Shown one piece after another: positions 42,729-52,002 of a DNA stretch of 64,000 nucleotides. Made by a program: the position numbers and the translations under genes. The notes under the pieces were generated by a model. That model was not told the DNA's origin. It did no database searches and saw only the letters and a program-made list of their open reading frames with translations. Origin of the DNA: a bacterium (lineage in GTDB: Bacteria; Electryoneota; Electryoneia; Electryoneales; Electryoneaceae); NCBI GenBank assembly GCA_020444265.1, contig JAHLLH010000006.1, forward strand, positions 186,001 to 250,000, read 5' to 3'. Every line of letters starts with the position of its first letter. Positions within the stretch are counted from its first letter, which is position 1.

Positions 42729-45047
42729 TCACTTCACCAGCATCGCCTTGACGACAGATTGCTGTGATCTAGCCTGCGCCACGATGAAATACAGCCCGGA
42801 AGGATGGGTGGCGAGGTTCGCGCTCAGGGTGGATCGTCCCGCACGCATCACCCCACTATGCAGCACCTCGACCTGACGCCCCAGCAGATCAACCACCGTC
42901 ACCTCGACTTCCCCACTTTGTGGCAGAGTCAGCGACAGGGTAGTCATGCCGTTGAAGGGGTTTGGGTAGAGGTTCTCAATGCCGAAGGCCATCGGCAAAC
43001 CGCTTTCCGGGTCCACTTCAGGCGTTTCGGTGTAGGTTGGATCATAGGGGAAGGCGCCAATATCCGCACGGCTACCATCCGGATCGAGATCACTGTCCGG
43101 ATCGCCGGCATCAATCAGGGGGCTGCCCTCCATCAGGTGATAATCGCCACCATCCGGGTTCCAGAAGAGGGGGTCCTGCTCGACAATCACATGCGATCCA
43201 ACTGTAATGCCTTCATCGAAGGTGATAACCTGCGTGTCGTACCAGGCATTGTAGTCGAACGTGCCGGTTGAGGGCAGGGACAGCAGCGACTCGTAGTTGC
43301 CAACGAAAACGGTGTTTCGTACATCACGTTCCATTCCAGGGGATACCGGGGAGAGGGTCATGGTGAGGGCATCAATCCCAGCTGCTCGTGGGAAATCGAC
43401 AAAGGTGCAACGGTCCACAGCCCCGACGGACCCCGTAAAGGTTCCCTCTACAACACTGTTGGTCATGCTGGCGATTGCCATCTGGGGATCGCAGACGGTA
43501 TCCCCTCGGAAGAGGCACTGATCAAATTGGGCCACTTCTCCCACCTGGGCCGGAACCAATGTGAACCCAAACGAGCTGAAAAACGAAACATTGGTCAAGA
43601 CCGGGGGAACTGGCAGCACGGTTCCTTCGCCCTCAAATACGACATGCGACCACTCTTCTCCAATCCAGGTGGACTGGAAGAGACGGAAGTTTTTACGGGC
43701 AAACGGCGTGTCAAATACGATACGCACCGGGTTGTCTTCACTACCCGCAAGTTCGACCTGCCCACCCCAGAATGCGTAGTGCCAATCGCGAGTCATGTTG
43801 TCAATATGAATTTCTGTACCCGGGCCAAGGGTCAGGGTACCGGGACCATCAAGGATGATGCGGTCATCGGCGGAGGAAAGGGTCAAGGTGGTGTCCTGCC
43901 AGGTCACCGGTTCAGTCAGATCCACCACATTTGCCTGTTTCATACCGGGGAAGTCGCCGCCCCGGAATCGGTGATCATACATCAACACTTTTTCGTAGCC
44001 AGTGCCGCCACAATTGCTGCGGTGAACGTACCCACGGCGGCTCATTCCCATGGAGCCATGCAGGAAGATCGCCCCGCGTTCATCGGGCGTCAAAGCATGA
44101 TCCCCCTCCGGGTCACACCACCAGTAGCCATCCCAACCGTGCGGATCATCCGGGTTGTTGTTCTGGTTTTCAAAGGAGAACTCGCCATTCTGTGCGAACA
44201 TAGCCGCTGTAATGACAATGTGCTTGTTGCTGTGATCGTCCAACGGCCCCTGAACGCCACCATTGCCACGTCCATTCTCCACCGTATTGCCGACAAGGAT
44301 ATCACTCCCCGCAACAAGGCCAAGCAGGTCCAGCGCAACAGCGGCATTCTCGGGGGCACGTGGATCCAGGTTCTCCGGATCACCAACCGCACGCAGTGAG
44401 TAACCGGCGTACATGACGTTGTCAAGCAGGATCATCGTATCCGTGCAGGCGACTGTCATTATGCCACGCACACGGTCACCAAAAACATCGAGATGCCCTT
44501 CCACATAAATCGCTGTGCCAATGGAATAGGGAATCATTTCATCCCTGTCGAATGGCCCCTCTTCGGGATAAGGGTCACCAAGCGTCCATTGTTGCAGGTG
44601 CCAGCCGCTTTCAACAGCCTCGATACGGCTCTGCCAGGCACCCTCGTTGTTATCGTAGTAGGTGCCGCTTCTTGTCGCCGATACCGCCAGCGAATCGAGC
44701 GTATGCGGTTCAGCCAGCTGCTGAAACACGGGCGCATTAAAGGTGGGCGGGACCATAAAAATGGGATTGTAACCCGACCCATGAATAAAATCCGGCTCCG
44801 TCGTGATGACCTCATCGTAGAAGGTGGGCGTGTTCTTGATCCCGATGACGTCATTGCTGCGGACGGGACCATACATTTCGCTCTCCTGATAAAACCAGAT
44901 GATGTCACCAAACGAGGTTGTTTCGGTGTTTGTTGAGTAGAGGTAGTCAGTCACTCGTGCATCAACATCCTGGGCGAAAGCTGGGACAGCGGAAAAGAGG
45001 AAGAGGACCAGCAGGAGGACGGCATAAAATGCGGGATAGCGGCTCAT
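42729..45047 (-). CDS. Secreted sorting-domain protein, probable beta-helix
   Basis: A 772-residue exported protein. The ATG at 45047 follows CGGAGG and gives signal segment FYAVLLLVLFLFSAVPAFA. The frame is open to 45140 without need. The middle contains repeated short strands and the segment MEGSPLIDAGDPDSDLDPDG followed by SRADIGAF, which typically closes right-handed parallel beta-helix domains in secreted proteins of these bacteria. The carboxyl end is a sorting domain: NLYPNPFNGMT, VDLLGRQV, SGLYFIVA and a terminal KAMLVK. The function is unknown; polysaccharide binding or cleavage is possible. Confidence 0.78.
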   Translation of the reverse strand: MSRYPAFYAVLLLVLFLFSAVPAFAQDVDARVTDYLYSTNTETTSFGDIIWFYQESEMYGPVRSNDVIGIKNTPTFYDEVITTEPDFIHGSGYNPIFMVPPTFNAPVFQQLAEPHTLDSLAVSATRSGTYYDNNEGAWQSRIEAVESGWHLQQWTLGDPYPEEGPFDRDEMIPYSIGTAIYVEGHLDVFGDRVRGIMTVACTDTMILLDNVMYAGYSLRAVGDPENLDPRAPENAAVALDLLGLVAGSDILVGNTVENGRGNGGVQGPLDDHSNKHIVITAAMFAQNGEFSFENQNNNPDDPHGWDGYWWCDPEGDHALTPDERGAIFLHGSMGMSRRGYVHRSNCGGTGYEKVLMYDHRFRGGDFPGMKQANVVDLTEPVTWQDTTLTLSSADDRIILDGPGTLTLGPGTEIHIDNMTRDWHYAFWGGQVELAGSEDNPVRIVFDTPFARKNFRLFQSTWIGEEWSHVVFEGEGTVLPVPPVLTNVSFFSSFGFTLVPAQVGEVAQFDQCLFRGDTVCDPQMAIASMTNSVVEGTFTGSVGAVDRCTFVDFPRAAGIDALTMTLSPVSPGMERDVRNTVFVGNYESLLSLPSTGTFDYNAWYDTQVITFDEGITVGSHVIVEQDPLFWNPDGGDYHLMEGSPLIDAGDPDSDLDPDGSRADIGAFPYDPTYTETPEVDPESGLPMAFGIENLYPNPFNGMTTLSLTLPQSGEVEVTVVDLLGRQVEVLHSGVMRAGRSTLSANLATHPSGLYFIVAQARSQQSVVKAMLVK

Positions 45048-45291
45048 CGTAGCCTCCGAGCGTGCAAAGCGTTGGCTGTAATAAATGGACGTGGTACTGC
45101 CGTTGCGGGGTTCAAACGAGGCTCGGACTGCACGTAACATTCTGGGTTCGGTTCATGCGGTCCAAGCTGGGCGATATGAACCCGTTAGCTGATAGTTTCG
45201 ATCATTGAAACGTACGGAAGTTCCAGGGGGTTTGCCATGAAACAAGGGGATAGTCCCAGATCGACAACCCGTTTGGCTCTGCTACTTTCGC

Positions 45292-46257
45292 CTACCGTGG
45301 AGCGACATTGGAGACCCTTGCGGTGGCCCCACGGGCCAGACGCGCACGGTGACGTCGATCCTCAAAGACTCCCGCGACACCAAGAATGACAAACGCAGCC
45401 CCGGCAATGGTATACCAGGTCACCTCTTCGCTCAGAATCAGCCAGCCGAGGAAGACCGCGACGACAGGATTGACATAGGCATAGGTGAAGACAATGGTGG
45501 TGGGCAGATGTTTAAGCACGACCATGAAGCTGGTGAAGGCGATAATTGACCCGGCGATAACGAGGTAGATGTAGGCACCAATCGCTTCGCTGGAGGGCAT
45601 GCCCATCCGTTCACGGAACGCCAGTGCCAGCAGACCAAACCCGGCGATGGCGAAAACCTGCTGCCAGCCGGAAGTGGCAAAGGGACCGAGTTTCACGGGA
45701 CGGCGTGCTATCAGGACTGAACCACCACCCCAAGATGCGGAACCGAGGACCAGCCCTATTGCCGCAATGGCATCGGGGCCACCCTGTGTGCTGATGACCG
45801 GCCAGGTTAGCACCACCAGCCCCGCAAACCCGACCAGCAGACCAAGGCTCAGGCGCCAGGAGGGAAGTCGACGGTCGAGGATTGCTTCGAGGGTCGCGGT
45901 CCAGAGCGGCATCGCCCCCACAATCAAGGCTGTATACCCCGAAGCGACATGCTGTTCCGCCCAGTTAACCATGCCATTCCCACCGATCCACATCAGCAGA
46001 CCGGAAGCGACCAGGGTCAGCCATTCTTCTCGGTTGGGCCAGATACGATTGCCGCGAAGCTTTGCGTACAACAGGAGGAACAATGAGGCGGGTATGACAC
46101 GGAAGAGGCCGAGCAGGAAGGGGGTGAAACCAGCACCTTCACGGACTGCCATACGGATCGCGAGGTAGGTGCTTCCCCACACGACATAGATCACCAGCAG
46201 GTTTAATACACCTGCCAGGTTGACATCACCGTGCCTGTTCCCGTTCAGCTTGCTCAT
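45292..46257 (-). CDS. EamA/DMT-family transporter
   Basis: A 321-residue inner-membrane protein with ten hydrophobic segments in two EamA halves. The first half begins LVIYVVWGSTYLAIRMAV and the second half contains FTSFMVVLKHLPTTIVFTYAYVNPVVAVFLGWLILSE-type sequence. It is probably a metabolite or amino-acid exporter like YedA. The substrate is not predictable. GAGGACTG precedes the ATG. It is monocistronic, with its start facing the carboxypeptidase gene across 236 bases that contain both promoters. Confidence 0.88.
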   Translation of the reverse strand: MSKLNGNRHGDVNLAGVLNLLVIYVVWGSTYLAIRMAVREGAGFTPFLLGLFRVIPASLFLLLYAKLRGNRIWPNREEWLTLVASGLLMWIGGNGMVNWAEQHVASGYTALIVGAMPLWTATLEAILDRRLPSWRLSLGLLVGFAGLVVLTWPVISTQGGPDAIAAIGLVLGSASWGGGSVLIARRPVKLGPFATSGWQQVFAIAGFGLLALAFRERMGMPSSEAIGAYIYLVIAGSIIAFTSFMVVLKHLPTTIVFTYAYVNPVVAVFLGWLILSEEVTWYTIAGAAFVILGVAGVFEDRRHRARLARGATARVSNVAPR

Positions 46258-46493
46258 CAGTCCTCAAAAGGGGCTTCCCGCAGGATCGAACCGCGACAGG
46301 GGTCGGTTTCCATGCGACAAGCCGGAATCTACGCATCGAAAAAGGCTAAAACATCCCAAAACCACCGTTCAAACCAGAGGCCCCCTCTCCACGGTGTCCC
46401 CTGATCCCGGCAAAAGAGAAGCCCCTTCCCCTTGTCTGCACCCTGCTTACAGCCCATTTTTCCCATCACTCCTCAACTATACCAGGACAAGCC

Positions 46494-48011
46494 ATGGCAA
46501 ACGTTCACGAGCTGTACAGCGAGCTGAAAAAAGAGATGCGGGATTCCTTCACCCTTGAATCCATCTTTGCCATCCTCGACTTCGATGGCGAGACCATCAT
46601 GCCGGAACGGGCCGAAGAATTTCGTGGTGAACAGGCGGCAATGATCCAGGGATTGCGCCACGAAAAACTGACCAGCCCGCGTGTCGGGGAGCTGCTCGAC
46701 CAGATCGAATCGATGAGCACGGATTGGGCACCCGATTCGGTGGAAGCGGTCAATGTCCGAGAGTGGCGACGCGATTACGACCAGCAGGTGAAGCTGCCTC
46801 GTGAGCTGGTCGAAGCGATCACATCCACAGGGATCCGTGGACGTGCCGCATGGACCAAGGCACGAGCCGAGGACAACTTTGCCCTGTTTGAACCGTGGCT
46901 TGAAAAACAGTTCGACTTGCAGAAGCAGGCTGCCGAAGCGTTTGGCTACGAGACCGAAGCGTACGATGCCCTGATGGACCAGTACGAGGCAGGCGCGAAA
47001 ACCGCCGAGGTTGCCGAGGTATTCGCTGGCCTGCGTGCCGAATTGGTCCCCCTGATCCAGGCGTTGCAGGAAGCCCCCAACCAGCCGGATATGTCCAAAC
47101 TCGAGGGCAGTTTCGACATCGAGAAGCAGAAGGCCTTCAACCGGCAGGTGGTCTCGACACTCGGGTTTGATTTTGAACGAGGTGCCATCGGCATCACCAC
47201 TCACCCCTTCTGCATCACCCTCGGCCCGCACGATATCCGCATCACCACGCGCTACGAGGAAAACCGTTTCGATACCGCCTTCTCCAGCACGGTGCACGAA
47301 GGCGGGCATGCAATGTACGAGCAGAATGTCTCGCTTGAGGATTGGGCGACCCCGGCTGGCACCCCGGTTTCACTGGGCGTGCACGAGTCGCAGAGCCGAT
47401 TCTGGGAAAATCAGGTGGGAAGGACTCGTGCTTTCTGGTCCAAGTGGTACCCGCTTGCACAAGAGACTTTCCCGGGCTTGAAGGATGTGGCGATGGACGA
47501 TTACCTTTTCGCGATGAATGCTGCCCAGCCCTCGCTGATCCGTGTCGATGCCGATGAGCTCACCTATAACCTGCACATCATGATCCGCTTCGAGCTGGAG
47601 CGTGCAGTGTTCAACGGCAACCTGGCGGTGAAAGACATCCCGGAAGCGTGGAACGAGAAATACCGTGAGTACCTCGGCGTTGAGGTGCCGAACAATGCAC
47701 AGGGTTGCCTCCAGGACATCCACTGGTCGATCGGGATCATGGGCTACTTCCCGACCTATGCGCTCGGCAACATTTACGCTGCCCAGTTCACCGCCGCCCT
47801 CGAGAAGCAGCTCGGGCCACTGGAAAAACTGATCGCACGCGAAGCCTACCCGGAGATTCTCGGCTGGCTGCGCGAAAACATTCATCGTCACGGGCGACGT
47901 TTCACCCCGAAGCAGCTGGTCGAACATGTCACCGGCGAAGCGCCGACTTCAAAGTACCTGGTCGATTACCTGAAAAGTCGTTTCGGTGGCTGGTACGGGA
48001 TTGAGCTGTAA
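46494..48011 (+). CDS. M32 family metallocarboxypeptidase
   Basis: A 505-residue cytoplasmic carboxypeptidase of the Taq type, removing carboxyl-terminal amino acids from peptides. Diagnostic motifs are the zinc HEGGH in FSSTVHEGGHAMYEQN, HESQSRFWEN about 30 residues later, RVDADELTYNLHIMIRFELE and the GYFPTYALGNIYAAQF segment near the end. The length is typical. It is a single gene, followed by the hairpin repeat at 48037 and the long palindrome at 48389. Confidence 0.93.
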   Translation: MANVHELYSELKKEMRDSFTLESIFAILDFDGETIMPERAEEFRGEQAAMIQGLRHEKLTSPRVGELLDQIESMSTDWAPDSVEAVNVREWRRDYDQQVKLPRELVEAITSTGIRGRAAWTKARAEDNFALFEPWLEKQFDLQKQAAEAFGYETEAYDALMDQYEAGAKTAEVAEVFAGLRAELVPLIQALQEAPNQPDMSKLEGSFDIEKQKAFNRQVVSTLGFDFERGAIGITTHPFCITLGPHDIRITTRYEENRFDTAFSSTVHEGGHAMYEQNVSLEDWATPAGTPVSLGVHESQSRFWENQVGRTRAFWSKWYPLAQETFPGLKDVAMDDYLFAMNAAQPSLIRVDADELTYNLHIMIRFELERAVFNGNLAVKDIPEAWNEKYREYLGVEVPNNAQGCLQDIHWSIGIMGYFPTYALGNIYAAQFTAALEKQLGPLEKLIAREAYPEILGWLRENIHRHGRRFTPKQLVEHVTGEAPTSKYLVDYLKSRFGGWYGIEL

Positions 48012-48036
48012 GCGTATGATTGATCCAACGCTGAAT

Positions 48037-48103
48037 GGCCCGACTTGCTCGTCAAGTCGGATTTATTCATCGTGAGAATGCGTCAGGTCCTCGGACCTGA
48101 CGC
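48037..48103. repeat. Double-hairpin REP element
   Basis: GGCCCGACTTGCTCG pairs across TCAAGTCGG (48037-48060). Then GCGTCAGGTC CTCG GACCTGACGC forms a perfect 10-bp stem (48080-48103). The order and spacing match 14092-14161. Confidence 0.75.
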
Positions 48104-48116
48104 AACCTTTTTCAGG

Positions 48117-48150
48117 TGTCATCCCGGGCTTTGACCCGGGATCCAGCCGA
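48117..48150. repeat. GTCATCCCGGG palindromic end
   Basis: GTCATCCCGGGCTTTGACCC with GGGATCCAGC following has one extra T in the loop compared with the other copies. No second end is visible nearby. Confidence 0.65.
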
Positions 48151-48330
48151 GGCTCTCGGCGACATCGTGGACGGTCAGCCTGTTCCGAGACCCTTCACCA
48201 CGACGTTTTCTCTGTTCCTCAGCAAGGGTGCAATATCATTTCAGCGCAGTGCTGACATGCCGGTTGGCGTGTTTGCGTGAATTTATCCTGACCGGCATAC
48301 TCGCTTCATGAACTAGGATGATTTACCATT

Positions 48331-48382
48331 TCGGCACCGTGCTGACATGCACGCTTGGGTGACGGGGCACCCAAGCCACTGA
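48331..48382. repeat. GCTGACATGC element, copy 2
   Basis: GTGCTGACATGCACGC is followed by the hairpin GCTTGGGTG ACGGGG CACCCAAGC. It matches 10241-10292. A partial copy precedes it at 48239-48295. Confidence 0.55.
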
Positions 48383-48388
48383 GTTTGG

Positions 48389-48433
48389 ATCGATAACAAG
48401 AAGGGGCCCGATGGGCCCCTTCTTGTTATCGAT
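48389..48433. terminator. Perfect 21-bp stem, bidirectional terminator
   Basis: ATCGATAACAAGAAGGGGCCC and its exact reverse complement are separated only by GAT. The paired AAGAAGG/CCTTCTT at the base gives partial T runs on both strands. It lies between the M32 gene and the last gene of the secreted operon and ends 8 bases before that gene's stop codon. Confidence 0.75.
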
Positions 48434-48440
48434 GTGAATG

Positions 48441-49295
48441 TCAATGATAAATTGTAACTATGCGCGATTCAATGTTCACATTGGGATGCCACGATAAGGT
48501 GGCCGCAAGTGTTGAAGTCGATGTGGAGGCAGAAGGATCGGGGAAAGCTTCTGATAGTAGGATGATCCACCACCGGCGAGCATACCCGTCTTCATCCGTC
48601 GTTTCATGATAAGCCGGAAGGCGATCGGGCAGGAGAATTTGGTGCTCGTACATCCTTCCTTGTTGAGGATTATACAAGACCTCCTCATCAGGAACTGGAT
48701 TTCCAAACCCATCTTGAACGATAACCATAGCACTGACGGCTATGTACCCGGAAAGAGGCCAGCTGAGATGATAGTTCTCCGGGGAAACGTAGAGCACCGC
48801 CGTCAACTGCTGGCCAGGCAGGCGTAGTTCCCGTACCGCACTGAATACCTCACCCGCATAGTCACAAACTGCAGACACTAAAACCGTGTCATTGGTCGCA
48901 CGGGAAGGGTAAAGCAGACCACCATAAGCAACACCCGAAGCGGTAATGCCGTCTGCCGAAGGACTTCCAGTGGTGCCATATTCGGTCGTGACCAGGGTGT
49001 CGTCCGCATCGACCTCGAAACGGACCGGAATGCCATCCAGCAGCGGTGCGCCAGCAGCATCAAACAGGCTTGCAGCCAGTTCGATTCGCCAGATGCCTTC
49101 GCTCGCCACCTCACCGATACGGTTCACAGAGAGATCGACCTGCAAGGGTAACAGCGCCGACTCCTCGCCGAACTGGATGCTGTCCAGTTCGGCGAGGTTC
49201 AGTCGAAGCGTATCGTCTGTCCGATGCACCATCATGGTCTGCGCGAACAACGCTGGCGCGCACAGTAAAAACAGGAGTGCGAAAATTCGTCTCAT
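48441..49295 (-). CDS. Secreted tandem paralogue 3 of an unknown family
   Basis: A 284-residue exported protein (signal FALLFLLCAPALFA). A short module follows (MMVHRTDDTLRLNLAELDSIQFGEE) that is shared with the three upstream genes. Two beta-rich, Ig-like domains then run to the end. Domain 1 contains GIWRIELAASLFDAAGAPLLDGIPVRFE and GITASGVAYGGLLYPSRATNDTVLV. Domain 2 contains ILVSPENYHLS-like, GNPVPDEEVLYNPQQGRMYE and SEAFPDPSAS. The end is VTIYH, with no sorting domain. The ATG overlaps the upstream gene's stop (ATGA). The role is unknown. Confidence 0.7.
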   Translation of the reverse strand: MRRIFALLFLLCAPALFAQTMMVHRTDDTLRLNLAELDSIQFGEESALLPLQVDLSVNRIGEVASEGIWRIELAASLFDAAGAPLLDGIPVRFEVDADDTLVTTEYGTTGSPSADGITASGVAYGGLLYPSRATNDTVLVSAVCDYAGEVFSAVRELRLPGQQLTAVLYVSPENYHLSWPLSGYIAVSAMVIVQDGFGNPVPDEEVLYNPQQGRMYEHQILLPDRLPAYHETTDEDGYARRWWIILLSEAFPDPSASTSTSTLAATLSWHPNVNIESRIVTIYH

Positions 49296-50179
49296 CGGTT
49301 GCTCATGTCGCCCGATTCACGCAACCCACCATTCTGGTAGAGTGTGAAGGTGAATGATTCGATGGAGGACCATCCATGACCGCGAATCTCGGCGTTTAAA
49401 GTCACCGTCGTTTCCGATACAGTCGGATCCGGGAAAGCCTCGTATCGGGTCAGGATCAGGTAGCGTGTTGTCTGCCCATCCTCATCGAGTACGGCGGTGT
49501 AGCTCTGCTCCCCGGTCGGAGGTACGGTGTCCGTTTCGTAGATCCGTCCAAACTGAGGACTGAAGTGAACCTCTGCGCCGGGGATCAAGTGTTGATGGCC
49601 ATCATAAGCGTACACCGTGAGCTCGAAAACCGCATACTCATCATTTTCTTCGAAGTGATGGTTGGATGGGCTGACCGACAAAACGCCGACCGGCTCCAGC
49701 GGTGGAAGGATTACCTCGAGGCTGTCCTGCGCGATGCCCTCCTCCGCTGCACAGGAGACGTAAACCCGAACGGTCTCGTTGGTCTGCCCGGAATGATACA
49801 TCAACGAAGTAAAAGCAACACCCGGCGCGGTCTGGCCGAAGATGGATGGATTGCCGGTCTCACCATCCCCTATGTACACATCGTCCGAATCGAGGCTGAA
49901 GATCACCGTTTTTCCATCCTCCACCGGCTGTCCATCTCCGTCACGGACCAGTGCGGCAACACTGAGCTCCCAGACCGCACCACCAGCATCCTCGCCATCG
50001 AAATTGACACTCAGCTCGACAGATGCCGGAATCCCCATTGTTTCACCGCTGTAGGTGAGACTGTCGAGATCCGTCAGATCGAGCAAGACAGTCCGGTCAG
50101 GGTAGTGGGCTCGCATGGACTGGGCGAATGCGGGAAGAGCCAGGCAGAGGAGCAGGACCGCTGCTAGGGCTCTTCTCAT
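49292..50179 (-). CDS. Secreted tandem paralogue 2 of an unknown family
   Basis: A 295-residue exported protein (signal LAAVLLLCLALPAFA) with the same plan as its neighbours. The shared module is MRAHYPDRTVLLDLTDLDSLTY. Ig-like domain 1 has AVWELSVAALVRDGDGQPVEDGKTVIF and APGVAFTSLMYHSGQTNETVRV. Domain 2 has LSVSPSNHHFE, AEVHFSPQFGRIYE and YEAFPDPTVS. It ends FTLYQNGG plus a polar tail, with no sorting domain. It is coupled to both flanking genes by ATGA overlaps. Confidence 0.7.
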   Translation of the reverse strand: MRRALAAVLLLCLALPAFAQSMRAHYPDRTVLLDLTDLDSLTYSGETMGIPASVELSVNFDGEDAGGAVWELSVAALVRDGDGQPVEDGKTVIFSLDSDDVYIGDGETGNPSIFGQTAPGVAFTSLMYHSGQTNETVRVYVSCAAEEGIAQDSLEVILPPLEPVGVLSVSPSNHHFEENDEYAVFELTVYAYDGHQHLIPGAEVHFSPQFGRIYETDTVPPTGEQSYTAVLDEDGQTTRYLILTRYEAFPDPTVSETTVTLNAEIRGHGWSSIESFTFTLYQNGGLRESGDMSNR

Positions 50180-51084
50180 TGGTCATCCCCCTCGCTGGCC
50201 TCGACACTGAACCCACCCCCCTGGTAGAGGAAAATGGTGAATGGTTCGATGTTCGCTCCCTCGATTCCAACCATTTCCACACTGACCGTGCAGGTGTTTA
50301 TCGGCGCGGTCGGATCGGGGAAGGCTTCACTCTGCGTGATGAGCAGCCAACGTTCCGCGAAACCATCCTCATTTGTGTTTGCGAATGGATCCTGAGGATT
50401 CTGCGGGACCAACACTTCGGAGTCATACACCCTTCCAAACTGCGGGCTGAAATGGACCTGCTGATTCGCAATCGGATGGTTGTGCCCATCGAGGACATAG
50501 ACCTGCATCAGGATCTGGGAGTACCCTGGATTCGGGACATGCTGGTCGTAATGGAAATTCGAAGGCGACATGATCAAGCTGCCCGTCGCTTCCTGGATCG
50601 GAAGATGAAGCATGTACTCTTCTTCAATCGTTCCACCGGACACATAGCAGGCAGCATTGGCCGTTACCGTCTCGTTGGTGTACTGCGAGTGGTAACGCAG
50701 GGTGGAATAGGCAACACCGGGGGTTGGGTTTCCGCTCATGGGCATGTTTCCGGTGTAGCCATCAACGATATGCCCGATCTCGCCAGCAAGACTGAAATGG
50801 ACCGGGATACCATCCGCTACCGGGTTGCCATTATCATCGGTCAAGGTCGCGGCCACTTCAATCGTCCACATCGCACCGCCGCCGTCCACCCCTTCCGAGG
50901 TGACATCGAGTTCGATCTGGGCGGGTGCGACAAAGGAATCTTCACTGAAGGACAAGCTGTCGAGCTGATCCATCGTCAGACGCAAAACATCATCCCCGTA
51001 GTGCACCTTCATCGTCTGGGCGGACAGCGGGGCAACAAGCAAAACAATCGCGGCAAAAACCGCGAGGTAACGTAGGCGATTCAT
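50176..51084 (-). CDS. Secreted tandem paralogue 1 of an unknown family
   Basis: A 302-residue exported protein (signal YLAVFAAIVLLVAPLSA). The shared module is MKVHYGDDVLRLTMDQLDSLSF. The two Ig-like domains have AMWTIEVAATLTDDNGNPVADGIPVHF, TPGVAYSTLRYHSQYTNETV, LIMSPSNFHYD, QQVHFSPQFGRVYD and SEAFPDPTAP. The end is FTIFLYQGGGF plus an acidic tail. Domain phrasing such as GNPVADGIPVHFSL resembles bacterial invasin-type (Big_1) Ig repeats. It lies 10 bases after the small sorting-domain gene and overlaps the next gene by ATGA. Confidence 0.7.
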   Translation of the reverse strand: MNRLRYLAVFAAIVLLVAPLSAQTMKVHYGDDVLRLTMDQLDSLSFSEDSFVAPAQIELDVTSEGVDGGGAMWTIEVAATLTDDNGNPVADGIPVHFSLAGEIGHIVDGYTGNMPMSGNPTPGVAYSTLRYHSQYTNETVTANAACYVSGGTIEEEYMLHLPIQEATGSLIMSPSNFHYDQHVPNPGYSQILMQVYVLDGHNHPIANQQVHFSPQFGRVYDSEVLVPQNPQDPFANTNEDGFAERWLLITQSEAFPDPTAPINTCTVSVEMVGIEGANIEPFTIFLYQGGGFSVEASEGDDQ

Positions 51085-51094
51085 GGAACCCTCC

Positions 51095-51637
51095 CTATTT
51101 CATAAAAACAAGTTTCATCGACTGGACCTGACCTTCAAACTCGGCACGAAGCAGGTAGACCCCGCTGGACAGGCTTGTACGACGGTTTGACAGGTCGAGC
51201 GCGACACGGTGATAGCCTGCCTGCCGAACCGCTTCTCCGTGGTAGACTGTCTGCCCCAAGAGGTTTACCAGACGAATCCGTAACGTCCCCGCCGTCGGCA
51301 GGGTCATCGGCACCGTGACCGTCGAGTTGAATGGGTTCGGATAGGCTGGGTCGAGCTGGAACTGGCTTGGAAGCGGGATGGTCCCATCCTCCTCCATATC
51401 CGTCAGGTTCTCGAAGGTGATCTTCTCGAGGGTTGTGATCGGGTAGTTGTAGACCATGTCTGCATCAATCACCACACCATCGTTCTCGTTGTAGGACATG
51501 CTGTTGACGTCATCGAGGGCGATGGTGGTCGTTGTGCCATCATGATGGACAACCAGCTCTCCATCCATGGCTGCAAGGGGTGAGGCAAGCAGGAAAACGA
51601 CACAGAGCAGCAGGGCTCCGCGTTTGAGAGCAGTCAT
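51095..51637 (-). CDS. Small secreted sorting-domain protein, first gene of the operon
   Basis: A 180-residue exported protein (signal ALLLCVVFLLASPLAA). After the signal there are two short copies of the module seen in the next three genes (VVHHDGTTTTIALDDVNSMSY and MVYNYPITTLEKITF). The sorting domain follows directly: LDPAYPNPFNSTV, VNLLGQTV, SGVYLLRAE and a terminal MKLVFMK. It is the only one of the four genes with a sorting tail, and has almost no other domain. It could be a surface anchor or adaptor for the downstream paralogues; that is inference. Confidence 0.75.
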   Translation of the reverse strand: MTALKRGALLLCVVFLLASPLAAMDGELVVHHDGTTTTIALDDVNSMSYNENDGVVIDADMVYNYPITTLEKITFENLTDMEEDGTIPLPSQFQLDPAYPNPFNSTVTVPMTLPTAGTLRIRLVNLLGQTVYHGEAVRQAGYHRVALDLSNRRTSLSSGVYLLRAEFEGQVQSMKLVFMK

Positions 51638-52002
51638 TCTCTCCTCCCATTTTAATTGTAGCGCCGGTGCGGGACTGGTGCGCCGGGATTGCCTTGTTTA
51701 TAGGTCCTTCAAAGGACCGGCTCAGCGTATTCCTCGTGCGAAACACGCAATGGTGACTGATTGGATCGAAAAGGGTAATGCAAATATCGCTCCTGATTCG
51801 CGATCCTCTTGTTAATATTAGATAAAGATATAGTATTTAGAGAAATGATTACGCAAGATTTGCGTACTATTCTTCGCTGTTGTGCAGAAACATCTTAACT
51901 GGGACAAAAGATCCCCAGCGGTTTTGCGCAAAACCGCTGGGGATTGTGTGTTCCAATTGGACAGATACTCTTCAACATTTAACCACCACACACTTCCCCA
52001 CG
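51638..52002. other. AT-rich promoter region and hairpin
   Basis: The part at about 51770-51900 is strikingly AT-rich compared with the rest of the window (TTAATATTAGATAAAGATATAG). It probably holds the promoter of the four-gene secreted operon. A perfect palindrome follows at 51911-51944. No gene is supported. Confidence 0.5.
51911..51944 (-). terminator. Terminator of the FtsX-like permease
   Basis: ATCCCCAGCGGTTTTGC is followed immediately by its exact complement (17-bp stem). On the minus strand the next bases are CTTTTGTCCC. It lies 59 bases after the stop of the permease gene. Confidence 0.7.

Larger units (their letters stand above)
48012..48440. other. Intergenic repeat cluster
   Basis: This stretch between convergent genes contains the double hairpin 48037-48103, a GTCATCCCGGG end 48117-48150, two GTGCTGACATGC elements (48239-48295 and 48331-48382) and the terminator palindrome 48389-48433. 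No gene is supported. Confidence 0.65.

Noticed and set aside
43527-44399. 290-codon frame opposite the beta-helix sorting-domain gene
   Set aside because: The opposite strand has a signal peptide, a beta-helix closing motif and a sorting tail in one frame. This frame has no recognisable feature and no ribosome site.
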